From positions 1 to 64,000 of the forward strand of contig NZ_MEJG01000004.1 in the NCBI RefSeq assembly GCF_002592045.1: DNA of 64,000 bases. Direction: 5' to 3'. The position numbers and the translations under genes were made by a program. Shown one piece after another: positions 36,680-45,519 of this stretch (position 1 is its first letter; the number at the start of each line of letters is the position of its first letter). The DNA comes from Parasaccharibacter apium (GTDB lineage Bacteria > Pseudomonadota > Alphaproteobacteria > Acetobacterales > Acetobacteraceae). The notes beneath the pieces are model-generated. The model saw nothing but the letters and a program-made list of their open reading frames with translations. It had not been told where the DNA came from and made no database searches.

Positions 36680-37603
36680 TTAGGGGGCTAGAGCAAGGGC
36701 TTCTCGGAGTGCTTCTGCTTTATCAAGGTTGAAACGTTCTGTCTGCTGACGCAGTTGCGCTAGCTGACGAACACGCTCCGCCCACTCTGCGGCTTGTAGG
36801 CTGTTGCCTTCCATCGCCGCATCCCGCGCTTGCGTGGCTAAAGCCTCACTAAACAAATCACAAAAAAGAGCAAAGCCCTCCCCTTCGCGCGCAATCTGCT
36901 TAACACGCTCCCACATCTCGGAATCCATAGCCGTGCCTGCCATCACTTGCTCAACCAAGCCCGCGCATAAGCCATCACGATCTTGTGCCAAAAAGAGCGC
37001 ACGCCCCGGGGAGCCATGAGCGCGGCGTAACAAATCAGCAGATATATCGGGAATCAAGGCTCGCATGGCCTGCTCATCCAAGCCAGAAAGCATTAAAGGC
37101 CGACAACGGCTCCGCAGCGTAGGCAATAACGCGCCGGGAGCTGATGTTGTCAGAAATAAAACAGCCTTAGGGGGAGGTTCTTCTAGAATCTTTAACAGTG
37201 CATTCGCCGCAAAGCGATTTAAACTCTCCACCCCATCTACAATCACAACGCGCCACCCGCCCTCTGTGGCGGTATGATGAAGAAACGTCTGTACCGGCTG
37301 GACCTCTGCAACCGTAATCTCACCCTTCAACCGCCCTTTGCGCGGGTCAATCTTACGAGCAATCTCCAACAAATCCCCATGTGTACCAGCGGAGATGCGC
37401 CGCCCGGCAGGGCTATTTAGGTCACTCCCCCCCAATAATTTACGCGCAAGATGAAAGGCCAAAGTCGCCTTCCCCACCCCCGCTGGGCCAGAAATCAACC
37501 ACGCATGATGCAAACGCCCAGACTGCCACGACTCCTCAAACCGTTGTACAGCCGCTTCATGCCCCCATAAACGCGCGGCCTGTCGCGGTTCTGGCAGGCT
37601 CAC
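36680..37603 (-). CDS. holB: DNA polymerase III delta' subunit
   Basis: Part of the clamp-loader complex. The Walker A is GPAGVGK (39-45) and the SRC sensor region is visible (LPTLRSRCRPL). The N-terminal RLWGHEAAVQ and C-terminal helical part fit delta'. The 307-aa length is a little short. It overlaps tmk by 4 bases. Context tmk-holB-metG-tatD is the standard alphaproteobacterial block. Confidence 0.9.
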   Translation of the reverse strand: MSLPEPRQAARLWGHEAAVQRFEESWQSGRLHHAWLISGPAGVGKATLAFHLARKLLGGSDLNSPAGRRISAGTHGDLLEIARKIDPRKGRLKGEITVAEVQPVQTFLHHTATEGGWRVVIVDGVESLNRFAANALLKILEEPPPKAVLFLTTSAPGALLPTLRSRCRPLMLSGLDEQAMRALIPDISADLLRRAHGSPGRALFLAQDRDGLCAGLVEQVMAGTAMDSEMWERVKQIAREGEGFALFCDLFSEALATQARDAAMEGNSLQAAEWAERVRQLAQLRQQTERFNLDKAEALREALALAP

Positions 37604-38259
37604 GATGCTCCCCTCTTTTGGGCGAGATATTGGGTCACAACCTCATATAAACGGGCTTGTACCTCTGCCTCTGAAGGCTCTGCATCCACCCGAACAATGC
37701 GCTCCAAATCGCACTCAGCCATGGCCTGAAAGCCTTCACGCACGCGCTCATGAAAAGCCGCTTGCTGGCCCTCGTAACGGTCCAGCTTGCCCCCACGTTG
37801 TGCGATACGTTTATGAGCGACCTCACAAGGGAGGTCCAACCATAAGGTCAGGTCTGGCTCCCCACCAACAAGCTGACGCAACGCATTGATGAAGGCTAAA
37901 ACCTCCGGTTTCTTCTGGCCTATCCCATAACCTTGATACGCCCATGTGGAATCGTGGTACCGATCACACACCACAATCTGCCCCTCAGCTAAGGCGGGGT
38001 GAATCACTTTGGCGAGATGGTCCGCTCGAGCTGCCATATGCGCCATTATCTCGGCCTGCCAGCAAAACTCCGCCTCGCCAAAAAGGAGAAGATTCCGCAA
38101 GGCTTCCGCCGCAGGGGTGCCACCGGGCTCGCGTGTTTGGTAAACGCGCCATCCATCCGCCCGCAAACGCTCACTCAGGAGGTGGGATTGTGTGGTTTTA
38201 CCCCCGCCTTCCCCACCTTCTAGCGTGATGAAGATACCGGGATGTTCACTCCGGTGCAT
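37600..38259 (-). CDS. tmk: Thymidylate kinase
   Basis: Tmk phosphorylates dTMP to dTDP. The Walker A LEGGEGGGKTTQ is near residues 14-24, DRYHDST and the LID ERIVRVDA region follow. The ATG at 38259 is preferred over a TTG at 38289; with it the gene overlaps the dacA-like stop by 14 bases and holB by 4. The length of 219 aa is normal. Confidence 0.93.
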   Translation of the reverse strand: MHRSEHPGIFITLEGGEGGGKTTQSHLLSERLRADGWRVYQTREPGGTPAAEALRNLLLFGEAEFCWQAEIMAHMAARADHLAKVIHPALAEGQIVVCDRYHDSTWAYQGYGIGQKKPEVLAFINALRQLVGGEPDLTLWLDLPCEVAHKRIAQRGGKLDRYEGQQAAFHERVREGFQAMAECDLERIVRVDAEPSEAEVQARLYEVVTQYLAQKRGAS

Positions 38260-39493
38260 GGCCAAACCGTGCCATAAGCCGCCCCACAACGCCCAGCTCT
38301 GCCACAGCCTCTACTGCATAAAGAGGAGAATATACACGCGGCTGACCGGGCAACCCAGCCGATACATGGCCGGACTTCTGCCCTGCGACGATGGGGGCGG
38401 CAATCGGGGATGGATAATCCACGCTAATTTGCACCTTCGAGGACCAGCCGACAGGAATCGTCAAACTGACATCCTCCGCCACGGCAAGGGCCACACTACG
38501 ATGCTCCCCCATCCAAACAGCGGCTTTAGGCTCGACCACCTGCCCACGGCTTAGGAACTTAACTGTCTCAAAACTAGAAAAAGCCCAGCTCATCAAACGC
38601 TCACCTTCATGAGCGCGCTCATTGGTGGAAGAAGTCCCGTTAATAGCGACAATAATGCGATTGCCATTACGTTCCGAACTCGCACAAAGCCCAAAACCGC
38701 CCGCATCTGTATGGCCGGTTTTTAGACCATCGGCCAAACCTTTATCGACAAGGACATTTCGATTGCCTTGACGAATATGATTAAAGGTAAATTCCTTCTC
38801 CCCAAAGAAATGATAATAACGGGAAAAATCATGGATAAGATGCTGCGCTAACACAGCCACATCCCGCGCGCACATATAATGACCATCCGCAGGCAAGCCG
38901 GTCACATTCATGAAATGGGAATTATGAAGGCCAATGCGACGAGCGGCCTCATTCATCAAGGTAACAAATCGTTCCTCAGAGCCAGCAATCCCCTCCGCTA
39001 AGACCACGCAAGCATCGTTACCCGACTGGATGAGCATGCCGCGGATCAAATCCTCCACGCTGACAGAACTCCCCAGCGGCACGAACATGCGCGAGCCTTC
39101 CATCCGCCACGCTTTATGGCTCACGGGGAATGTTTGCTCCATCCTAATACGACCAGAGGCAAGAAAGGCAAAAACAACATAGGCCGTCATCATCTTTGTT
39201 AGGGATGATGGCGGCATACGTTCTTCCGCATTGCGGCTGAGCAGCACGGTGTTGGTCGTACTATCAAGAATATATGCCCAGCGCGCGGAAGTCGGCATCG
39301 GTCCCATAGGGGTTATGGCATCCCCCATTGCCGAATCAGACATACTTGCTGCCTGTATAGAGGGGGAGGAGTTTTGCGCTACCGAGTGCCCCGGCTGCCC
39401 CGCCCCTTTGGCATGCCCTAGCCGTGATAATGCCAGTAAGGAACAGGCTGAAAAACCTGCCACTCCACCCATAAGAGAACGTCTTGTCTGCAC
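38246..39493 (-). CDS. dacA: D-alanyl-D-alanine carboxypeptidase (PBP5/6 family)
   Basis: A low-molecular-weight penicillin-binding protein that trims the terminal D-Ala from peptidoglycan pentapeptides. The serine hydrolase triad of motifs is present: SxxK (SLTK, about residues 97-100), SGN (157-159) and KTG (258-260), and a C-terminal beta-rich domain. The N-terminus bears a twin-arginine pair (TRRSLMGG) and a hydrophobic core. I prefer the GTG at 39493, after CGGGGA, over the TTG at 39529. It precedes tmk-holB-metG, and the lytic transglycosylase gene lies just upstream. Confidence 0.9.
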   Translation of the reverse strand: MQTRRSLMGGVAGFSACSLLALSRLGHAKGAGQPGHSVAQNSSPSIQAASMSDSAMGDAITPMGPMPTSARWAYILDSTTNTVLLSRNAEERMPPSSLTKMMTAYVVFAFLASGRIRMEQTFPVSHKAWRMEGSRMFVPLGSSVSVEDLIRGMLIQSGNDACVVLAEGIAGSEERFVTLMNEAARRIGLHNSHFMNVTGLPADGHYMCARDVAVLAQHLIHDFSRYYHFFGEKEFTFNHIRQGNRNVLVDKGLADGLKTGHTDAGGFGLCASSERNGNRIIVAINGTSSTNERAHEGERLMSWAFSSFETVKFLSRGQVVEPKAAVWMGEHRSVALAVAEDVSLTIPVGWSSKVQISVDYPSPIAAPIVAGQKSGHVSAGLPGQPRVYSPLYAVEAVAELGVVGRLMARFGHAPE

Positions 39494-39573
39494 GTCAATC
39501 CCCGCGCTATAGGCCCTGCCACATGGCAAAACCCTCTTTTAAGAAACCATCATGCCATACCCGGTAACACATC

Positions 39574-40602
39574 TTAACGGGTAATTTGATCGCCCAAAAT
39601 CCCAACCGCTAATGCGTAATAATCGGATGGATTATAAGCTCGTATCGCCCGGAAATTACGATAAATAAGGAAGGCTTGTCCACCAGGCCCATCAGGTTGT
39701 AACAAACTGCCCTCAGCTTGCGGTGCTAAAAAGCCCGATGACTGCACAGGTCGGACACCTAATGCTGCCCACGTCCCCACGGGATGGACGGCAGCGTGAC
39801 GCGATTTTGTTGCAGCAATTTGTTGGAACTGCCCATGAACTCCCAAGGGTACCGTTACTTCCTCCCCCCATGGCTCCCCACGCTGCCAACCAGACCGGCC
39901 TAAGTAATTGGCAATAGAGGCAAAGACATCAGCCTCGGAAGTCCAAATATCGCATTTTCCGTCACCATCGCCATCAGCACCGTATCGTAAATACGCACTC
40001 GGCATGAATTGCGGCTGCCCCATCGCCCCTGCATAACTCCCCATCATACGCGCAGGGGCTATCGCTCTTTGGCCAAGAATATGCAGGGCTTTTAACAGTT
40101 CACTGCGGAAGAAGGCGGCCCGGCGTCCATCATAAGCGAGCGTGGCAAGAGCATCGATCACATTAAACCGCCCTTGCTTAGCCCCAAAGCCAGACTCCAA
40201 ACCCCATATACCCATAACGCTCGATTCATCGCAGCCAAACCGCGCAGCTAGCGCACTAACTGTGCCCTTAACGCGTTGATAAACCTGCCGTCCTTGCTCT
40301 ATGCGCGATGAGCTAATGACACGCTGACGATACTGCGCCCATGTCATCGTAAATTCAGGTTGATGACGATCCAGCCGCAAAACCTCCTGATTTGGCTGAG
40401 TCGTGAGGGTAAGCGCCGCTGAAACGACATCAGAAGGCACGCCCGCTGTAAGAGCCTGCTGCTGTACCCCTTGCAAAAAGGCAGCGTACGAATCACCACG
40501 TCCCCATGCTGGTATGCTGGACGCCGCTGCCCCAAGCATTGTTGTTATCAGGAAGCCACGTCTGCTTATTACTCTATGCGTCACCGCACTTTTCCTTCTC
40601 AT
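39574..40602 (-). CDS. Lytic murein transglycosylase (MltB-like)
   Basis: An SLT-domain 2 transglycosylase that cleaves peptidoglycan glycan strands. The catalytic glutamate is Glu136 in GIWGLESGFG, followed by the AGAMGQPQFMPS substrate motif and DGDGKCDIW. A twin-arginine signal is visible (Arg14-Arg15, SRRGFLIT) and the mature domain begins near residue 35. The ATG at 40602 has AAGG 8 bases upstream. It is divergent from the DedA gene and just upstream of dacA. Confidence 0.9.
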   Translation of the reverse strand: MRRKSAVTHRVISRRGFLITTMLGAAASSIPAWGRGDSYAAFLQGVQQQALTAGVPSDVVSAALTLTTQPNQEVLRLDRHQPEFTMTWAQYRQRVISSSRIEQGRQVYQRVKGTVSALAARFGCDESSVMGIWGLESGFGAKQGRFNVIDALATLAYDGRRAAFFRSELLKALHILGQRAIAPARMMGSYAGAMGQPQFMPSAYLRYGADGDGDGKCDIWTSEADVFASIANYLGRSGWQRGEPWGEEVTVPLGVHGQFQQIAATKSRHAAVHPVGTWAALGVRPVQSSGFLAPQAEGSLLQPDGPGGQAFLIYRNFRAIRAYNPSDYYALAVGILGDQITR

Positions 40603-40699
40603 GTAAGAAACCTTATTCTCACGTTCTGCGCTTGTAATAATTGCAGCACGGTCAGTTTCGTGCCACAACTCCGCTCATTCACAGTCAAGGCCGTTCTTT

Positions 40700-41272
40700 G
40701 TGATCCGTCTCAGTGCCATTATGGCGTCCCAGCCGCTCTGGCTGAAAGCATTTTCTATCATCCTTGGTACGTTTATCCTCGAGGATGTTGCAACCGTCTT
40801 AGCGGCAACAGCTGCTAAAAATGGTGATATTTCCATCATAGCCGCCTTATTAAGTTTGTATTTAGGGGTGATTGTGGGCGATGTAGGCCTTTATGGCCTT
40901 GGCCTAGCTGGCAGCCGATGGGTATTTCTCCGCCGTTTTCTTACCTTACCGAGTGAGGAACAAGCCCGTACATGGTTCTCGCGTAACATCATTGCTGTCG
41001 TCGCTATTGCGCGTTTTATCCCTGGTGTACGCCTTCCCCTTTACACGGCTTGCGGGTTTTTTCGTGCTCCTTTTTGTGCTTTTGCACTCACAGCCATCGC
41101 TGCGACGCTTGTTTGGACAAGTTTGCTTTTTCTTCTCTCCCTGCATATTAGCGGATGGCTCCTTGCCCATAAAAGCGGGTGGCGTTGGGCTGGGATTGCG
41201 GGTTTTGTGCTTTGTATTTTTGCAATGGGACGTTTAATCGGCCATCTTCAACGTGGAAGTCATAATTCATGA
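40700..41272 (+). CDS. DedA/VTT-family membrane protein
   Basis: A small polytopic protein with 5-6 hydrophobic segments and the DedA signature ARFIPGVRLP (Arg105 to Arg111), plus acidic residues Glu28, Asp29 and Asp61 in membrane-near positions. Some DedA proteins are undecaprenyl-phosphate recycling flippases and others are linked to proton gradient maintenance; which applies here is unknown. Start is the GTG at 40700 with CAAGG 9 bases upstream, or an in-frame ATG at 40721. Its stop overlaps the ATP-grasp start as ATGA, so the two are coupled. Confidence 0.85.
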   Translation: MIRLSAIMASQPLWLKAFSIILGTFILEDVATVLAATAAKNGDISIIAALLSLYLGVIVGDVGLYGLGLAGSRWVFLRRFLTLPSEEQARTWFSRNIIAVVAIARFIPGVRLPLYTACGFFRAPFCAFALTAIAATLVWTSLLFLLSLHISGWLLAHKSGWRWAGIAGFVLCIFAMGRLIGHLQRGSHNS

Positions 41273-42333
41273 CCTTTGATTCTGACCATCATACCTCTTT
41301 GTCACTATTCGAATTCTGGCCCGATAAAATCTTTTATACACCTATTGTACTTTATTGGTTTTTTATGGGGTTGCGCTATCGTGATCTAACAATTTCTACC
41401 GCAGCAAACCCACGGATTGAGACAGGGGGACTATGCGGCGAGAGCAAAAGCTCCATTCTCGATCTCGCAGGCCCCATCGCACAACAGGTCATTGCCCCTT
41501 ACCGTGTCATCCAAAATAACGCTCATGCTTTTGCAGAGATACTCAATGCCATAAATGCGTTAGAAATTACGTTCCCTTTTGTACTAAAGCCCGATATCGG
41601 CTGCAACGGAACAGGCGTAAAGCTGATCTCCTCTTATGAGATGCTCAATAATGTCCTGCTGCTCTTCCCTAAAGGAGTGGCATTAATGGTACAAAAACTT
41701 ATCACCTATCCAGCAGAGGTTGGTATTTTCTATATTCGTCATCCTGATGAAGAAAGAGGACGTATCACCTCTCTTACTTATAAAGAGGCCCCCCTTCTCA
41801 CAGGCGATGGACACTCCACATTAAAAGAGCTCATCCTCCAAGACCCCCGTATGGGGCAAATTCCTCAATTATATCTGCCGCGTATTAAGGGGCGGGAAAA
41901 TAATATTCTTCCAGCGGGCGAGACATTGTCTTTGCTTTTTGCAGGAAACCATTGCAAAGGGTCCATCTTCCGCAACGGCAAACAAGACATCACCCCCGCT
42001 TTGGAAGAACGAATCTGCACAATTATGCGCGATATACCTGATTTTCATTTCGGACGGATTGACCTTAAAGTCCTCTCCCCAGAAGCTCTTCGCGAAGGAA
42101 GGGATTTTCAGATCATCGAGATTAATGGTGTCGGCTCAGAGGCCATCCATATTTGGGACCGCAGGACAACCTTAGCAGAAGCCTATTCCACCCAATTCTA
42201 CCATTATCGCCAAGCCTTCCTCATCGGAGCAGCAAAGAAAAAACAAGGCTGGAAGAGTACGGGCCTCCTCGGCACCTTACGTTCTTGGTTAAAACAAAGG
42301 CGCTTACTGGCGTCCTATCCCACCAACGATTAA
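41269..42333 (+). CDS. ATP-grasp domain protein coupled to DedA
   Basis: A predicted ATP-dependent carboxylate-amine/thiol ligase of the ATP-grasp fold. ATP-binding elements are Lys107 in FVLKPD, the loop GCNGTG (111-116), GDGHSTL (179-185, as in cyanophycin-synthetase/RimK-like enzymes), FGRIDLK (261-267) and the metal motif EINGVG (284-289). A distinctive N-terminal 60 residues contains EFWP and AANPRIETGGLCGESK. No membrane segment is strong. Substrate is unknown. It is coupled to DedA and sits among envelope genes. Confidence 0.75.
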   Translation: MTFDSDHHTSLSLFEFWPDKIFYTPIVLYWFFMGLRYRDLTISTAANPRIETGGLCGESKSSILDLAGPIAQQVIAPYRVIQNNAHAFAEILNAINALEITFPFVLKPDIGCNGTGVKLISSYEMLNNVLLLFPKGVALMVQKLITYPAEVGIFYIRHPDEERGRITSLTYKEAPLLTGDGHSTLKELILQDPRMGQIPQLYLPRIKGRENNILPAGETLSLLFAGNHCKGSIFRNGKQDITPALEERICTIMRDIPDFHFGRIDLKVLSPEALREGRDFQIIEINGVGSEAIHIWDRRTTLAEAYSTQFYHYRQAFLIGAAKKKQGWKSTGLLGTLRSWLKQRRLLASYPTND

Positions 42334-42344
42334 CCCGTGCCGTT

Positions 42345-42809
42345 TTATAGCTGCCCAGTACCGAAGATATAATTGCTGATCTGCTGCTCTAGAGAAAGAA
42401 GAGGCCTAGCATCCATAATCACAGCCCCAGCAGGTAAAGTCTGGGTCGCCTTACCAGGCATGATCTGCAAGGCATTATCCCCCCCCACGGTCGGGGCCCC
42501 AATGCCAACAGCCGTATCGGAGGGTAATTTTAAGCGGTCCTCTACAACAAATGAGACATCCACAACCGCTGTCTCTGGGTTAAGTGTAATTGCTTTTACA
42601 CGCCCGACTGTCACCCCAGCGAGGTCCACATCCGCCCCCCTAGACAGACCATTAGAGGAACTAAATATGGCATGATAAGTAACCATGTGACGCCCAGGCC
42701 CCTTGAGCAGCCCCAGCCCATAGACCAAAAACACACAGGCAAGCACAAGAACACAGCTACTGGCGATAAAAGCCCCACCACGCCCTTTAACCATTGCCTG
42801 CATAGACAC
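42345..42809 (-). CDS. MlaD-family protein (MCE domain)
   Basis: A single MCE domain protein with an N-terminal membrane helix (about 13-35), the GADVDLAGVTVGRVKAITL motif, and a short C-terminal tail. MlaD forms the periplasmic ring of the MlaFEDB phospholipid transport complex. Here no mlaE or mlaF gene is adjacent, so it is an orphan at this locus. At 154 aa it is shorter than E. coli MlaD (183). It is divergent from uppP and converges with the ATP-grasp gene. Confidence 0.85.
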   Translation of the reverse strand: MSMQAMVKGRGGAFIASSCVLVLACVFLVYGLGLLKGPGRHMVTYHAIFSSSNGLSRGADVDLAGVTVGRVKAITLNPETAVVDVSFVVEDRLKLPSDTAVGIGAPTVGGDNALQIMPGKATQTLPAGAVIMDARPLLSLEQQISNYIFGTGQL

Positions 42810-42858
42810 CTCGAAATCCCATCTCCCTTCTGCTATTATTACAGCAAGATAAGGGACT

Positions 42859-42887
42859 TGATAACATATAATAAATTTAGGTTATCA
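42859..42887. promoter_or_regulatory. Inverted repeat flanking a TATAAT, upstream of uppP
   Basis: TGATAAC (42859-42865) and GTTATCA (42881-42887) flank an AT-rich 15-base spacer containing a perfect TATAAT (42867-42872, plus strand). Half-site centres are 22 bp apart, about two helical turns. Downstream on the plus strand is uppP, on the minus strand mlaD. No good -35 is visible, so control by a dimeric regulator is plausible but unproven. Confidence 0.35.
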
Positions 42888-42965
42888 CGTCCTTCTACGC
42901 TCCGCCAGCGGTAGGGCATATTTTCCCGCTAACCTCGTCCATTCAGCATAAATAATGGTTCCCCT

Positions 42966-43835
42966 ATGACAATGTTTCAGGCTCTTATCCTCGCTATCCT
43001 TCAAGGTATTACGGAGCCTTTTCCCGTTAGTAGTTTGGGCCATGCTGTCATTCTTCCTGCTTTGCTCCATTGGCCCTTAGATGAACATAGCGCGATCTTT
43101 CTTCCCTTTTTGACCATGCTGCATGTTGGCACGCTGGTTGCGCTTGCCCATGTTTTTTGGAGCGATTGGCGCATGATCCTCTCTGGCCTCTTTGCACCAC
43201 ATCAAACGCCCCAAGCGCGCGCTCAAGCTGTACGTTTATGCGGCTTGCTCGTGGTCGCAACACTGCCAGCGGTGTTCATCGGCGGAGTATTTGAGCATCA
43301 TTTCCGTCATATTTTTGCTAGCCCCCTGATGGTAGCTGGCTTTCTTACCCTCAATGGCCTTTTGCTCATCTTTACAGAAGCCATGCGCCGTCGTGCCTTA
43401 CACCGCCTACATGACCACTCTAACGACTCCTCTACATTAAAAACACTAACCAATAAGGATGCTTTCATTATTGGCATCTGGCAGTGTTTAGCCCTCTTCC
43501 CAGGTCTTTCGCGCTCTGGTGCGACCATCAATGGCGGGCTTATGCGTGGGTTAGACCATCTCACTGCTGCGCGCTTCTCTCTGCTTATGGCCCAACCCAT
43601 TATCCTCGCTGCTACAGCAAAAGAGGCGTGGCAACTCCGCCATGTGCATCTCACCACTATGGTGATTGAACAATCCCTCCTAGGTGCCATTGTTGCAGGG
43701 ATTACGGCGTTGATCTGCTCACGTTTGCTACTGCGCTTCTTTAAAGAAGAGAGCCAACATACGCTCACTGGCTTTGGGATTTATTGTCTCATTGCGGGTA
43801 TTAGCAGCGGCGTCTGGCTGTATTTTCACCCTTAA
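42966..43835 (+). CDS. uppP: Undecaprenyl-diphosphatase (UppP/BacA)
   Basis: UppP dephosphorylates undecaprenyl diphosphate to regenerate the lipid carrier for cell-wall and O-antigen synthesis. The (E/Q)xxxE motif is QGITE (Gln13, Glu17) followed by PVSSLGH, and the second motif PGLSRSGAT is at 179-187. Eight membrane helices are plausible. The 289-aa length is normal. Its promoter region carries an inverted repeat with a perfect TATAAT. Confidence 0.92.
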   Translation: MTMFQALILAILQGITEPFPVSSLGHAVILPALLHWPLDEHSAIFLPFLTMLHVGTLVALAHVFWSDWRMILSGLFAPHQTPQARAQAVRLCGLLVVATLPAVFIGGVFEHHFRHIFASPLMVAGFLTLNGLLLIFTEAMRRRALHRLHDHSNDSSTLKTLTNKDAFIIGIWQCLALFPGLSRSGATINGGLMRGLDHLTAARFSLLMAQPIILAATAKEAWQLRHVHLTTMVIEQSLLGAIVAGITALICSRLLLRFFKEESQHTLTGFGIYCLIAGISSGVWLYFHP

Positions 43836-43964
43836 AGACAGAAAAAAGACGTCCCATAATTTACAAATCAGCTCTGACGGGCCATGAAAGAAACATTCCG
43901 GTATCATACTGTTTTTAGAGTGTCATACAGGATTCGCCTCACCCCATGCTCAGCAGTCACTATA

Positions 43965-45491
43965 ATGAATAAAGCCCGGCGTAAAACACTTGCTCAAATA
44001 CAATCCACAGGCGAGCAGCATAATCTAAAGCGCAGCCTCGGGGCCACACAACTCCTCCTCCTTGGGGTTGGCACAGCGATTGGAGCAGGGGTTTATGTCA
44101 TCACCGGTACAGCTGCAGCTGAATATGCAGGGCCTTCTGTACTGCTCTCCTTCCTTATTGCCGCTGCGGCTTGCCTCTTTGCTGCTCTTTGTTATGGGGA
44201 GTTAGCTTCAACCTTCCCCGTTTCCGGCTCGGCCTATTCTTACGCTTATCTCTCTATGGGGGAGAGAATGGCGTGGGTGATCGGCTGGCTTCTCTTGTTG
44301 GAATATGGCATTGCTGGCACGGCAGTTGCCGCCGGTTTTTCGGGTTATCTCAATTCGTTATTGGAAAATTTTGGCATTCATCTTCCCGCTATTATTACCC
44401 AAACAACCTTTCAATCCATTCCACATTCTACAAATGGGCTTTTATCATTTCACCATAGCATTAACCTGCCGGGGCTGCTTGTTATGCTCCTTATCAGCCT
44501 TATCCTCACACGCGGGATCGAGGCTGTCGCACGGTTTAATACGGCTTTTGTCTGCATCAAAATTGCTGTGCTTGCCCTCTTTGTCGGGGTTGGAATTTTC
44601 TATATCACCCCGACCAACTGGCACCCTTTCATTCCCCCCTCGCAAGGGAACTTCCATTTCGGCATTGCAGGGATTTTTCGGGCAGCATCTATCATCTTCT
44701 TTGCTTATGGCGGCTTTGAGACCGTCTCCACCGCCGCGGCAGAAGCCCGCAACCCAACGCGTGATGTGCCTATTGGCATCATTGGTAGCCTCATTATCTG
44801 CACCATTGTCTATGTAACCGTTGCCGCTGTTCTTTTAGGAGTCGCTCCATATCACCTCCTTGATAGGGCAGACCCTTTAGCCGTGGCGACTACACTCATC
44901 CATAAACCGTGGTTAGCTTTGCTCATTAATACAGGGGCAACCATCGGGCTTTTCTCAGTCATGATTGGCTTGCTTTACGCTATTTCTCGCATGGTCCATG
45001 CCATTAGCCATGATGGCTTATTGCCACGTGTTTTCAGCATTGTGCATCCGCATTTTAAAACGCCATGGTTAGCCACATTATTGCTTGGGCTCCTCATGGG
45101 TGTCATGAGTGCCACCATGCCCATTGCCCTCCTTGGGGACCTCCTTTGTATTGGAACAACCTTAGCCTTTGCCATGGTCTGCTTTACCGTCATTTGGCAA
45201 CGTAATCAGGACCCAGAGGCACCACGGCCTTTCCAAGTACCTTTTGGAGCCTTTTACATCCGTGGTATTTGGCTCGGCGTCACCCCTTTATTGGGAATTT
45301 TCTTTTGCCTTTGTATGCTAGTACCCCTCGGGCTAAACATAGCGCGCTCGACGCTTAATGGTAATCTCATCCCGTTACTCTTTTTCATCCTGTATGCCGC
45401 GCTGGGTGTATGTACCTATCTCTTTTATGGACGGCATAACTCTACTATGAACCAAAAATCACCCCATCACCCTCGTAATCATCAGCTCTGA
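43965..45491 (+). CDS. Amino-acid permease, APC superfamily (copy 1)
   Basis: A 12-TMS amino-acid/polyamine/organocation transporter of the cationic-amino-acid-transporter-like group. The first helix LLLGVGTAIGAGVYVITGTAA and the conserved FFAYGGFETVSTAAAEARNPTRD loop are clear. The start at ATG 43965 is my choice; the frame is open back to 43884 and neither site has a strong ribosome sequence. It is followed by a close paralogue in the same direction 28 bases downstream. Substrate is unknown. Confidence 0.85.
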   Translation: MNKARRKTLAQIQSTGEQHNLKRSLGATQLLLLGVGTAIGAGVYVITGTAAAEYAGPSVLLSFLIAAAACLFAALCYGELASTFPVSGSAYSYAYLSMGERMAWVIGWLLLLEYGIAGTAVAAGFSGYLNSLLENFGIHLPAIITQTTFQSIPHSTNGLLSFHHSINLPGLLVMLLISLILTRGIEAVARFNTAFVCIKIAVLALFVGVGIFYITPTNWHPFIPPSQGNFHFGIAGIFRAASIIFFAYGGFETVSTAAAEARNPTRDVPIGIIGSLIICTIVYVTVAAVLLGVAPYHLLDRADPLAVATTLIHKPWLALLINTGATIGLFSVMIGLLYAISRMVHAISHDGLLPRVFSIVHPHFKTPWLATLLLGLLMGVMSATMPIALLGDLLCIGTTLAFAMVCFTVIWQRNQDPEAPRPFQVPFGAFYIRGIWLGVTPLLGIFFCLCMLVPLGLNIARSTLNGNLIPLLFFILYAALGVCTYLFYGRHNSTMNQKSPHHPRNHQL

Positions 45492-45519
45492 CGCCATTAC
45501 TGGATGACCCCTTACTCTT

